Positions 1 to 10,773 of a stretch of 64,000 bases of DNA are shown one piece after another (position 1 is the stretch's first letter; each line of letters starts with the position of its first letter). Where the stretch lies: positions 1-64,000 of the forward strand of contig JAPDRN010000097.1 of NCBI GenBank assembly GCA_030247855.1, read 5' to 3'. A program made the position numbers and the translations under genes. The notes below the pieces were generated by a model. The model did not search any database. It was not told the origin of the DNA and was given only the letters and a program-made list of their open reading frames with translations. This DNA is from Knufia peltigerae (taxonomy: Eukaryota; Ascomycota; Eurotiomycetes; Chaetothyriales; Trichomeriaceae).

Positions 1-564
1 GTTTATACCCAAAATCCCTATAACACAATGTTTTCCTCTTACAAATTGCTGTGGTTTTTTGTGGGGCATCACCATATTTTCTCCATTTTCTTGGCTGCCC
101 CCCCCCCCCCCCCCCCCACGACTCCGGAATAAACTGAAGGTTGCGGATCGGATACTAATAGTAGGCTACATATCCGGAAATCACTATTCCAGAGCTCTGC
201 TCGATTGGGCCGTCGGATTTTGCCTCAGTGCGGATCATACGGAACATGTCTCTGCCATGTATGTCCTTTCCCTGACGAACCTGGGACCGTACACCGCCTT
301 GCACTTGTCCGCAGCAAAGACCTGAAATTACTAATCACGACGGATGCTGTGGGGCTAGGAGGCAGCATCGATTAAGCATGCTTTGGTATTCTGTCGCAGA
401 GATAAGACCAATTTTTCAGACGCAGACCTTGCACTTACGAGGCATCATTGCAGATTAAATCCGTGTGGCCCAGCTGCGAAAAGAGGAATTGTCAAGAAAG
501 CTCTACTCCGCTCCTTTGATCAGCGCACTTGTCACACTCGACAGATCTGCCAGTACACGAGACC
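1..564. other. Upstream region without a supported gene
   Basis: No open frame here has a recognisable domain or a good splice partner. The stretch holds a long C homopolymer (98-117) and two TCCGGA palindromes (around 123 and 173). It probably includes the promoter and 5' UTR of the cupin gene that starts at 565. Confidence 0.5.
98..117. repeat. Poly-C homopolymer, about 20 C
   Basis: An uninterrupted run of about 20 cytosines. Such a run is prone to slippage and assembly error, so its length here is uncertain. Confidence 0.9.
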
Positions 565-1186
565 ATGCCACAGAAAGTGAGGCTTCCGCCATGTATCCGT
601 CACATTACAACGCACCAACCGGACGGAAAGAGCGTGTTTGCGAACGCGAGAGCGCCTCAATATTTCCATGTGCCTAAGTTGGGCCACATGGCGAGATCCT
701 ATACCGTGGAAGGCTTCCCTGTCAAGGTGGAAGAAGACGTGGATCTGTTAAAATTCGAAAGTGGAAAGGGCCGTACTGGATACCACCGACAAAACATCGT
801 AGTTCCAAACGGCTCGAACTTTGTCGTCCTCGACTTCGAGCCTGGAGGTGAAACGGTTCTACACCAGACAGTGTCTGTCGACCTCGCTGTCTGCACCAAT
901 GGAACACTACAGCACAAGCTAGATAGCGGCCAAGTGGTTACGCTGAAGCCCGGTGTAGGTAGGCCAACGTATCCGTCAGTCTGGACGATTTACTGATTTC
1001 CTGACCACGCTGCAGGATCATATAGTCCAGCGTGGCACAATGCACAAGTGGGTAAATCCTTCTTCGACCAAGCCAGCGAGATTAGTGGCAGCGATCATTT
1101 CTTGCGAGCCCTTTCTCGTTGGCAACGAGATTCTGAAAGAAATACATATACCTCATACAGAGGCAAAAATGGCTGCAAAGCTCTGA
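565..1186 (+). CDS. Cupin-domain protein
   Basis: Two exons, 565-954 and 1016-1186, encode 186 aa. The 61-nt intron has donor GTAGGT and acceptor TGCAG, phase 0. The C-terminal half is a cupin barrel. Motif 2 is intact after splicing (G-D-H-I-V-Q-R-G-T-M-H-K-W-V-N, about residues 130-144, metal-ligand His140). Motif 1 is degenerate: it keeps G-G-E-T-V-L-H (His100), but the usual second His and the Glu are not evident, so metal binding may be weak or absent. Fungal cupins of this size often sit in metabolite clusters as small isomerases, dioxygenases or accessory proteins; no specific reaction can be assigned. The ATG at 565 is chosen because longer frames start at non-ATG codons. It is the first gene of the accessory block and its 3' end faces the acyl-CoA dehydrogenase, 134 nt away. 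Confidence 0.82.
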
Positions 1187-1320
1187 GCCAGTGGTTCTGC
1201 CAGACCTCTCTGTTTTGTCATAGATCAAGACGTATATACATAGGATGTATGTCTCATACTCAAGAGACAAGGTACTCAATAGGAATGCACCAGATCAATT
1301 TCTATGTATGAGAAACTTGT

Positions 1321-2687
1321 TCACAGCCTAAACTTCAAAGACGTACCTCCTCGACTCTCGAAGTCGCGAATCTCTTGTCGTCCAGCCAGGTCAAACATTA
1401 TCTCCTCGCTACCACCTCCCACGAGCCAGACTCTAACCATGCGGCTAATTTGCTCGATGCGAGCCCCAGGGCCTGTCTTTGAGTATCCTGCGCCACCAAG
1501 GATTTGCAGAGACTCCCGACACACTTGCTCTAGGCATCGTGTGCTTATTATTTTCAGGAGCGCAGTGAGCCCTCCCACGTTGATCTCCTGGCCCGTACGA
1601 CGGGAAACTTCGATCAAATGACACAACTGCTCTCGGAAGGCTTGCGCGGGCTCAATCCACAGACCGAAGTTAGTAATTTTGGTCTTGATGGCAGGATGGT
1701 CGATGAGCCTTTTGCCAAAAGTCTCGCGCTGGCAGGCGTAGCGATATGCGTCCGAGGCGCATACACGCGCCAGGCGGATGCTCGAAGTCGCTATTTGTAG
1801 CCGTTCGGGATTGAAGTTCTTTAGGATCATGTTGAAGGCCCCATTCTCCGGTCCAACGAGGTTTCCAACAGGAACTTCGACATCTTCGAACACAATGGAG
1901 GTCGAGCCTGTCGGGGGTGAGTGTCAGTTGTGATCTTGGTCTACTACTAGGGCAGCTTATACATACCACTTGCGAAAACGCCTGAATTCTCCATTTTTCG
2001 TCGTGTGACTCCTTTGGATTTAAGATCGACCACGAGCATGCTAATGCCAGAACGACCCGGTCCTCCAGTCCGCACGATAACCGTACAGAAATCGCACCAG
2101 ATGGCGTTGGTGATCCATTTCTTTGCTCCATTGACAATATAGTGATCGCCGTTGCGGACGGCCGTGGTCCGAATGTTAGCCACGTCGCTCCCACCGTCGG
2201 GCTCGGTGACACCCAAACAAAAATTCAACTCCCCCCTGGCGACCTTAGGTAGCCACCGCAGTCGTTGCTCTTTGGTCCCATGTTCTGCGATTGGGGGGCA
2301 TCCGATCGAGTTGCCACTTCCTAAAGCCCAGAGTGGGCCGCACCAGCCCACTCGATACAATTCATCGTAGATAATTTGTTGGCACCAGGTATCCCATTCA
2401 TCATACGCTATTCCTGCAGGCAGGGCGACCCCACCGGCATCGGCCGGATCTTTGATAGGGTGGGTGACCTGGAACCCAAGCTCGCAATTCCGTAGTCGTG
2501 CCCACTCAGGCACGCTCCCTTCAGTTTCCCATTCTTGCACATGGGGTGCCAGCTCTTCGTCCACGTATTTGCGCACGAAGAGCCGCAGTCGTCGATGCTT
2601 GTCGGTATAGTAGGGATTCAGGCCCTCTGGCAAGTCAAGCTGGGTGAGAATCGATTCGCCGAACGGCGCGGGTGCTGGGAAACTCAT
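1321..2687 (-). CDS. Acyl-CoA dehydrogenase family protein
   Basis: Two exons on the minus strand, 2687-1967 and 1907-1321, encode 435 aa; the 59-nt intron (donor GTATGT, phase 1) restores the conserved link V-F-A-S-G-S-T-S-I-V-F-E-D-V. The order is the ACAD one: alpha-helical N-terminus, middle beta domain with signature G-V-T-E-P-D-G-G-S-D (about 159-168) and K-K-W-I-T-N-A, then a C-terminal helical domain with Q-I-L-G-G-A-G-Y. The enzyme should use FAD to form an alpha,beta double bond in an acyl-CoA thioester. The catalytic Glu cannot be placed with certainty. There is no clear mitochondrial presequence, and the C-terminus (F-R-L) is not a canonical peroxisomal signal. It is transcribed divergently from the acyl-CoA synthetase at 3176, a natural partner that would supply its CoA ester. 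Confidence 0.9.
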
Positions 2688-3175
2688 CCCGTTTCACGTT
2701 TCCCGGGTGAAGGCGCAGCAGTCAGACAGACAGACAGGAACAAGGATCGAATTGATGCTCACTGAGCTGCAAAGTACAGTATCTGCGCTTAGTGAAATAA
2801 GTAAGCCCTTTCGTGTGCTATGGGTTTCATAAGGCGGACGTATTCTGATTGGAATGCCCTCGGAGGCTTGGGGGTGCTCGATAGCCTATGCACATGTCTC
2901 CACAGCAAGGTACTACTCTTCAACCGGATTTCCGTTTTGAATGATGGGCCGGGACAAGGTCTACTACAGCAAGCCAGGAAGCCATACGCTTCCGGGGAGC
3001 CTTGTCGCCTGCATGGGCCTCGTATACACGGACTCGATCTAGTAGGTAGAGAAAATTACCTGCAGATTCTCTGAAATATCACAGGCCGGCCGAGATCTTT
3101 GCCCATGTGTTCGATGAGTGAACCCTAGATCTGTACGCCTGATTTTCTTTTCGAGGACTCGATCACGCTACAATC
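2688..3175. promoter_or_regulatory. Divergent promoter, ACAD / acyl-CoA synthetase
   Basis: A 488-nt intergenic region between two divergent start codons. It contains CCTCGG at 2858-2863, the core reported for fungal fatty-acid regulators of the FarA/FarB/CTF1 type, and TCCGGGGA at 2991-2998, the reverse complement of a motif repeated in the P450/MFS promoter. Promoter function is inferred from position only. Confidence 0.55.
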
Positions 3176-5579
3176 ATGTCATCTATAGCTTTGGGTAAGT
3201 TGACATACCTAAAATATCCTTAATAAATCAAGTGATGGGAAATAACTAAACTGATGCAGCTGGGGCCGTCGGAGCCGCTGGACTTCTTGGGTCCATGTAT
3301 ATGGAGGCGAAAACAAACATTACCGATGACGTCCGCTCCTTGTTTGTGAGTAGAAAGGCTGCAAGGGAGGTAGCAAAGAGAGGTTAGTTTGACTGATCGT
3401 CTTTCTCAATCGCCAATGTGGCTAATGGTTTTCAAAAAAACCCCCAGAAGCCGATGGCACTTTATCCTTGTTCTACCTCTTGGAAGCAAACAGCATCTCC
3501 ATTCCCACAAAAGACTCGATATTCTATGCTCCAGATCGTTCCCAAGAAACATGGCTGTCAACATACCACAAGGTTCTTCGTTGGTCAAAATTCTTACTCG
3601 CAAAGGGCGTCAAGGCCGGGGATGTGGTCGCCGTCGATTTCACCAACAAACCAACCATCATTCACATCTGGTTCGCATTGGCATCGATTGGTGCAGCCCC
3701 TGCCTTCATCAACTACACTCTTCAAGGTCCCCCATTGCTGCATTGCCTCAAAGTTAGCGGAGCGAGCCTATTTCTTGTTGATGATGTTGTGCGCAACAAC
3801 ATCCTGACAGCACAGGCAGAGATCGACTCATTGGGTATCGAGATATTGGTGATCGACATGACCTGCTTGCACCAAATTCAATCCCTAACCCTGGAAAGAC
3901 CTTCTTACAAGCCAACGAATGCCCGGGCGGGTGATATTGCGTGCATCTTTTACACCAGGCAAGTCAAAAGCACTCAGCAAAATCCTTGGTACTGTTGTTC
4001 ATGATTGGTTTGCTGATACCCTTGGAAGCGGCACAACAGGGTTTCCGAAACCTGCTATTTTTACTCTGGGTCGTTGGTGGATGGTGGGTATTGTCTTGGG
4101 AGGTCTCTTGAGAACCACCTCAAGAGACCGAATCTATGCGTGCATGGTGTGTACCGATGCAGAGAACACTAAGAATCGCCCTTTCTGACCTATTGCTTTG
4201 ATAGCCTTTGTATCATGGCACTGGAATATCCTGTTTTGTTATTGCCATGTTCCACGGCGGATGCTTTTGCCTGGGGTCGGTCGCCTTTCCCTCGCCGGAC
4301 GGCTATGAGTGAAAAGATGCTTACCTGAATATAGTCTGAAATTCTCTGTGTCTCGATTTTGGGACGACGTCCGCGTAGGAAAAGCTACCATCATATGCTA
4401 CGTCGGCGAGACCTGTCGCTATCTAGCTGTGAGTCCTGGCCTTCCTCTTGAACTCGGGCATTGGCATCGTTCGAAGGCTAAGCGATGGATACCACAGATG
4501 TCCCCTTCCACACCAGCAGACAGAAATCATAATGTCCACTCCGCCTACGGCCTAGGCATGCGGAAAGATGTGTGGCAAATCATGCGTGACAGATATGGTG
4601 TTCAGAATGTCTTGGAGATGTATGGTCTCTCTGAGGGACTTGCTTCTTTGATCAACTACAACCGGGGTATGCTCTCCTTGTCCCTTCCTTTATCTTTCTC
4701 TTGATAAAAGGGAACCTGACTGATTGGATGGATGAGTAGGACCACGTGGCATTGGAGCTGTGGGCCGCGATGGACTTCTTCAGCGATACATTAAGCGAAA
4801 AGAGTGGGCAACCATCCGTGTAGACCCAGTAACTGAGGAGGTCTTGCGTGGCACAGACGGCCTATGTCTGCTGACCAAGCCCAACGAACCCGGTGAGTTG
4901 CTCTGGAGAGTTTGGGACCCTTCAAAGGTCCCCGGATACTATAAAGACGCCGAGGCAACCCAGAAAAAGATGCTGCAGAACGTGACAGAAGTTGGAGACT
5001 GGTGGTTTCGAAGTGGCGACCTTCTGAGAAAAACCTCGGACGGATATTGGTATTTCGTCGATCGATTGGGAGACACGTTCCGGTGGAGATCCGAGAACGT
5101 AAGCACAATGGTAAGTCCTGCCGCGAGGTTCCTCCCGTCTAAACGCATCAAATGCTCAGACTTGGTTATTGACTTCTTGCGAAAAGGAGGTTTCCAGCGC
5201 CCTAAATCAATACCCAAACCTCAAAGACATCAGCGTATATGGCGTATCCGTGCCCAAACACGAGGGAAGGGCAGGTTGTGCTGCGATTGAAGTTGCCGAA
5301 GGGTCTACATTCGACTTCGTCGGATTTGCGGCCCTGGCAAAAGCCTCGCTGCCAAAATATGCCGTACCTTTGTTCCTCCGTGTGACTCCACAGATGCCCA
5401 AGACCGAGAACAACAAGCTGATGAAGGGGACTCTCAAAAAAGAGGGAGCGAATCCGCATCATATAGCGCCCCCAGACAAGATGTTCTGGCTCAAAGGTGG
5501 ATGGCAGGGAGGTCACTCATATGTTGAATTCACCAAAGAAGACTGGGATGATTTAGAAGCAGGAAAAATCTCTCTATAA
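3176..5579 (+). CDS. FAT1-type very-long-chain acyl-CoA synthetase / fatty acid transporter
   Basis: Nine exons (3176-3194, 3260-3382, 3448-3958, 4029-4146, 4205-4275, 4335-4428, 4498-4666, 4740-5110, 5187-5579) encode 622 aa, the usual length for the Fat1/FATP family. The adenylate-forming signature Y-T-S-G-T-T-G-F-P-K-P (about 216-226) is split by intron 3, and only a GC-AG intron restores it. Further family blocks are P-L-Y-H-G-T-G, K-F-S-V-S-R-F-W-D-D-V-R, M-Y-G-L-S-E-G and the VLACS motif F-R-W-R-S-E-N-V-S-T. The N-terminus (A-G-A-V-G-A-A-G-L-L-G-S) is a likely membrane segment. The enzyme should use ATP and CoA to activate a long-chain or bulky carboxylic acid at a membrane (ER, lipid droplet or peroxisome). 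Linkage to an ACAD and a BVMO suggests a dedicated substrate rather than housekeeping lipid uptake. Confidence 0.92.
3959..4028 (+). other. GC-AG intron (intron 3 of the acyl-CoA synthetase)
   Basis: The donor is GCAAGT after A-C-C-A-G and the acceptor is G-G-A-A-G, with a branch-like GCTGAT 15-20 nt upstream. Splicing at the GC donor restores the invariant S-G-T-T-G core exactly. No GT donor in the neighbourhood does so. Confidence 0.85.
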
Positions 5580-6224
5580 TAGCCGAGTAGATATACAGAG
5601 GTAGTCATCTTAGGTATGCGAATATTTATGGCTTGTAGACGAACAGATTCCAGCATAGAAGCTCCAGCACAGAACAGGAAGTGGCTAATGGTAATCATCT
5701 GACTCACCTTCGAGCGATGTAATTGACTTGCCCGAGCGGCTCTCTGTGAGTTAAACCATGGAATTTCCGATAGTATGAGGCATGCAAGACATTTTACGCA
5801 TATTATTGAATCAGATGATATTGATTGTAGGCTCGTACCGGATAACAGATATTTTACTGAAAATTACCACGGTCAGGCAACATTGTTCATCGTGTTGCAA
5901 GCGAGAAGAGAGACTTACGGTACACCCTCTGAATAAATTAGATTGAAACCATTGTTCCTTCTTGCTGTAGCAAGGCTGCTGGGCTTAACACACAGTGGTC
6001 TGATCCGACCCATTGGGTTACTGGTTGTGTGGATTAGCCGATTGTGGCAGCCCTGTGTCCCCGGGCGGAACGATTATCGGTCCGGTTGACTTTAGCTTCC
6101 ACAGAGTTGTGTTCCAAGATAATACAATTGTAGAAGGGAGGATCTTCAAACAGAAGCCTCTCCCCAAGTCTAGTCGAATGTAATCATTCCTCTCCTGTAC
6201 CTTGTTCAACCATCCCGCACATTG
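5580..6224. other. Intergenic, promoter side of the BVMO gene
   Basis: This 645-nt stretch holds no supported gene. It contains the 3' flank of the synthetase and the BVMO promoter, with TCCCCGGG at 6058-6065, about 160 nt before the BVMO start; seven of its eight bases match the motif in the P450/MFS promoter. Confidence 0.45.
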
Positions 6225-8470
6225 ATGATGGGCTCGCTTTCAGTCGAGGCATCGGCCGAAGCCAAAAACGGCAATGGTGCAGGGTATCACTATGCGCAAG
6301 GTGCTCTGCGTGAACCAAGACCCATCCGGGTCGTCATGATCGGCGCCGGCGTGAGTGGTATTGGAGCTGTGAAACTTTTCAAGGAGAGATTCGCAAATCA
6401 GCCTGTTACGCTGAAGATCTACGAGAAGGCATGGGAGAGATTCCTAAAGATCACTGTCACTTTGGGATCTAGAGGCTGACTTGGACACAGAACTCGGACG
6501 TTGGTGGTACCTGGTTCGAAAATCGCTACCCAGGGTACAGTTCTTCCCACATCTACTACTATGCACAAACTGACCAACACTGGGAAGCTGCTCTTGCGAT
6601 GTTCCAGCTCATGGATATACATATACCTGGGAGGGTAACCCCAACTGGTCACAGGCCTATGTGAGCTCGAGAGAACTGTTTGACTACTACAAGGGTCGTG
6701 CCGTAGCCTATGGGGTGTTTGATCATCTGTTCTTGAATCACATGGTCACTGGCGCAAAGTGGGAGGGAAACAAAGGAACCTGGGCGATCGAGGTCACCGA
6801 CACCCAAACAGGAAATTCTTTCACCGACGAGGCAGAGATCTTTATCAACGCCGGCGGCTTCTTGAAGTATGTGTGATCTGTGTTTGAAAAAATGGTCATG
6901 AAGTCATTGGTCATTAACCTGAATCTAGCAAATGGCGCTGGCCAGATATTCCTGGTCTTGAAGACTTTAGCGGCTTCCGTGCCCACTCCGCGTGTTGGGA
7001 CGACAGCCTCGACTTCACGGACAAGAGAGTGGCGGTCATCGGCTCAGGTTCCTCGGGGATTCAGATAGTCCCTACACTGGAACCAAGTAAGAGATATACT
7101 GCTGTTCACGTGAATTAGCAGGCTTTTGCTGACTGGAATCTGCTAGTCGTCAAGAAGATGGTTACGGTGATCAGGTCTCCTGTATGGATCACACCCGAAA
7201 TCGCCGCCGACCTAGCTCCTGAGGGACGCGACACCGTGTACACAGAGGAACAAAAGAAGAAGTGGGCGGAAGATCCCCAAGAATTCTTACGATTCCGAAA
7301 GATCATCGAAAGGTCCATGAACCACCTATATGAGATCCATTTCAAGGGCTCAGATATGCAACGCAAAATGACAGATACCTTTACTCGCCTCATGAAGGAC
7401 CGACTGAAGAACAAGCCTGAGCTGGCGGATCGACTGATTCCCAAGTTTGGCGTTGGGTGTCGAAGGCAAGTATTGTGAGATCACTGTCAAAGTCTAGGCC
7501 CTAATAATCATCTTTTAGGCTTACTCCTGGGAAAGGCTATCTCGAGGCTCTATGTTCTGACAAAGTTGAAGTAGCATTCGGCTCTGTGGCTAGAATCACC
7601 AAGTCCGGACTTGTAATGCAAGACGGTACTACATATGAGGTTGACGCAATCATTTGTGCAACAGGATTTGTACGTGCAAGCTCTCAAGATTGCTCCAAGC
7701 CAAACGCCTGGCTATCCTATCATCTAACTCAAATTCAGGACACGTCGTTCAAACCCCGTTTCCCGTTGATTGGGTCTAAAGGCACAGACCTTCGAGACAT
7801 ATGGAAGAAAGAGCCTGCGTCGTACTTATCTGTTACAATCCCTGATTTTCCCAACTACTTTGGTAAGTATAAGTCGTGAAGACTGAATGGGAAGCACCTG
7901 TAGCCAGCGATCTGACCATTCTTTCTTTTGAAAAAATAGTTATTGGTGGACCGAACTTTACCCTAGCCAACGGCGTATTTCTCATCTGTCTAGAGACTAC
8001 CTTCAAGTACGTGTTTCAGGCCATTGAGAAGATTCAGCAAGAAGGTATCAAGTCTGTTGTGCCTAAACGGGAAGCCATGAACGACTTCTTGGAGCACAAA
8101 GATTCGATCATGAATGATATGGTGTGGACATCAACTTGTCGATCATGGTAAGTCTTAGTCACTCATCAAGTTGGTTACTTTGTTCACTCACCATGCTTAC
8201 AATTGTAGGTACAAAAATGGGACGGTTGATGGAAAGGTTTGGGGCATCTGGCCGGGCTCTTCAATCCACTTCATCGAGATCATGGCAGCCCCTCGTTGGG
8301 AAGATTACGACATCGAGTACCTTCAAAAAAATAGATTTAATTTTTTCGGTATTGGCCAGACGCTCCGCGAGAAAAGGCATGGGGATCTTTCATACTATCT
8401 GAGCGAGAGAGGTTATAGCTACGATGATCAAGAGGTTGGCGAAGGACCAGGCTTCCTTGGAAAGGTTTAA
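6225..8470 (+). CDS. Baeyer-Villiger-type FAD monooxygenase
   Basis: Nine exons (6225-6428, 6491-6534, 6588-6866, 6929-7086, 7147-7465, 7519-7669, 7739-7862, 7940-8147, 8209-8470) encode 582 aa. The first FAD Rossmann motif is V-V-M-I-G-A-G-V-S-G (about 36-45). Spliced exons 1-3 restore Y-E-K-N-S-D-V-G-G-T-W and Y-P-G-C-S-C-D-V-P. The type I BVMO fingerprint F-S-G-F-R-A-H-S-A-C-W spans about 189-199 (Ser in place of the usual Thr), followed by the NADPH Rossmann motif V-I-G-S-G-S-S-G. The enzyme should insert oxygen next to a ketone to give an ester or lactone; it resembles fungal StcW/AflW-type monooxygenases. Introns 1 and 5 are GC-AG, and intron 6 is 69 nt without a stop. The start is ATG 6225 (6228 is also possible); the frame in front of it opens with TTG. 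Confidence 0.92.
6429..6490 (+). other. GC-AG intron (BVMO intron 1)
   Basis: The donor is AAG|GCATGG and the acceptor GACACAG, with a CTGAC branch-like element 10-15 nt upstream. Removing it joins Y-E-K to N-S-D-V-G-G-T-W, a strongly conserved BVMO block. Read through, the frame reaches TGA. Confidence 0.75.
7466..7518 (+). other. GC-AG intron (BVMO intron 5)
   Basis: The donor is AG|GCAAGT and the acceptor CTTTTAG, with CTAAT as a branch candidate. The GC donor keeps the frame R-R-L-T-P-G-K-G-Y-L-E-A. The nearby GT (7470) puts the next exon out of frame. Confidence 0.82.
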
Positions 8471-8931
8471 TGTCAAGCAAGCATAAACAGAAGTTAAGCT
8501 TCGAGGATCGAAGAGAACCATAGCGCTCTGGGTAGTTTGTCTCATTTATGCCTGAACATTTCAGATACGAAAGTCTCACTCCATAAATTTTATGAAACAA
8601 GGCCTATCTTGAGAGCTTAACTCCCTCCCTCCTCACACACACACACACACACCCACACACAATGGCAATCAGCAGAAGAAGAAATCTCTGATTCACGTTC
8701 ATGATCTTTGTTTAGTCAGTTGACTTCAGAGCAGAGAACTTGTAGGTAACTAGTAGAAAAAGCTTGAAAGATACGATAATAGATCATGCTTCAATTTCAG
8801 TATGCTATGACTCAGTATATTCATCCATCCAATGCAGAGAGTAATGAACCCTCCTTGACGCAAACACTCTATACATGACATTGTGAAGAAAGCTCCCGAT
8901 AGCAGCTGGCTGGTATTTTCTCAAAGAAGTG
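8471..8931. other. Convergent 3' intergenic region (BVMO / P450)
   Basis: Both flanking genes end here. Apart from a CA microsatellite I see no gene or structured element. Confidence 0.5.
8633..8660. repeat. (CA)n microsatellite
   Basis: About 13-14 CA units with a single interruption (ACCCAC) near the end. Confidence 0.9.
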
Positions 8932-10773
8932 CTACAACTTGTAATCCGTTGTTGGGGGTGGTGGGCAGGGATCCAGAGTTGAAAATACATTCTGAGCTTC
9001 CTCGTACTCTCTCAAGAGCGTCTGCCTCCTTGCCTCGGATCTGACCTTGATCACAGACTTGAAAGGCATAGGTGCACGCGTTACGCCTCCTGTATATCCC
9101 GTGTGCCAATCGATATCGACCTTTATAGGGCGACCGTTCTCGTCCATGGCAGGGCTTAAATCGAAGCCCCAGATTAGTTTGGAGAAGGTTATAAACAAGG
9201 ACCTTTCAGCAAAGTGGATGCCAGGGCACAGTCGCCTGCCGAACCCATAGCCGTAGTGGTCTCGATCTTCATAGTCTGCAGCTGTCGCATAGGCCGATGC
9301 AGGTCCCGTTTTACCTGTGAAGTTGGTAGGATCAAATTGATAGGGGTTCCGAAACTTTTTTTCATCCAGATGTAGTCCTGATAGGTTGCACACGATAGTC
9401 GTGCCTTTAGGTAGATGATATCCATCGATTGTCGTGTCTAATCACCGGATCGAATAAGCATACTTCTCAGAACTACTATCGAGGACCCAAAAACAAAACA
9501 TTGTCCTTCTTACCTTGAGCCAGGGCATGGGGAAATGCAATTGGAACCACGGGTCGAAAGCGTTGTACCTCTTTCATCAAGTAGTTGACTTTTGGTAACT
9601 TGTAGAAGTCATCCCAGCGAGGGGTGCGATCCTCTCCGACGACCTGGTCCATCTCCTCCTGAGCCTCCTTTAGAAGTGCTGGTTGGTCCGTCAACATTTG
9701 TACGAGCGTGACCCATGCACTAGACGTTGAATCCGTTCCGGCCTCGAGAATAGTAGCCAGTATATAGATCTGCTCGTGTCTGGTGAAGTCTGATGCTTCT
9801 TCGAGGATTCGATCGGCAAACGTGTCTTTTCGTCCAAGCTTCGCTCGACGTTCAATAACTCTATCCAGAAGTCCTCCGAAAAGAGCGCTGCTTGCTTCGG
9901 CCACACGAGCACATTTTGACTTCCAGTTTCCCAGAAACATTTCTGGAATATAGTTGAGAAAAGGGAAGATATCCACAGGTGGCAGATTACCAGGTACGAT
10001 AAGACGCGATGCAACCTCCTGCAGACTCATAATCGCTTGGAAGTGATAAGTTGAGATTCGAGGTGTCCGAAATCCGTATACTGCGCACACGAGGTAAGCA
10101 CTTGTCCGCCGGGTTGTGGCCAAAACTGAGGTCACCCTTACCTGTCGTCATGATAAGGCTGTTAGTGTAGCGAAAAGCATGGTTAGCAAACTCATTTGGG
10201 TCGTCCATGATATCTTTGAAGAGCTGGGCCGACTCAGCATATATGTACGGGAAATGAGTCTTCTCCGCCATATTCTCCATATAAAACTGATGAATCAACC
10301 TTCTCTGTAGACGAAACCTAGGGCTATCATAGCTCATCAAAAGGAGAAAGTCCCCCTTATAGATGAGCTTGTTCGCAGCATAGGATGGCGGTCGATCGCT
10401 GGTGATAGAGTTCTTCTTGTCCATGAGTTCCTTCACTAGGCGTCTGGATGAAAGTACCACCGTGGTGGTCGAAGCAACTTTGAGGGAATATATCTCCCCA
10501 TACTGCTTTGCCCAATCGGCGAACTTGAAAAAGGCATTTTGGGTTGGAATTTGGTGTAAGTTTCCAATTATTGGCAGCGTTGGAGGACCTGTGTTATGAC
10601 TCACGCCGTCAGTTCGTGATCTCAGACTGCCATGGTACAAGAACCCTGTGATCATTACCAGGGGGTAGCTTCTTCCCACGCCTGCCTGGGATGGTGAAAA
10701 TGTAAACAAGGCCAAGTAGAAAGGTGACCACGAAGAGGGCAGAAGTGCCCGGGGTGGTTGCAAAAGTTGCCAT
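8932..10773 (-). CDS. Cytochrome P450 (first)
   Basis: Four minus-strand exons (10773-10659, 10588-10142, 10080-9514, 9437-8932) encode 544 aa. There is an N-terminal membrane anchor (about residues 8-27) followed by K-K-L-P-P-G-P-P-T-L-P, whose proline hinge is completed only after splicing. The I-helix motif is E-A-G-T-D-S-T, the K-helix ExxR lies in K-E-V-Q-R-F-R-P, and the heme loop is F-G-R-R-L-C-P-G with Cys near 447. The PERF-like site is D-P-T-N-F. This is an ER-bound class II monooxygenase using a P450 reductase; the nearest general type is the fungal O-methylsterigmatocystin-oxidoreductase-like group, and the substrate is unknown. The start is ATG 10773, because the longer frame opens with GTG. 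It is divergent from the MFS pump. Confidence 0.92.
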
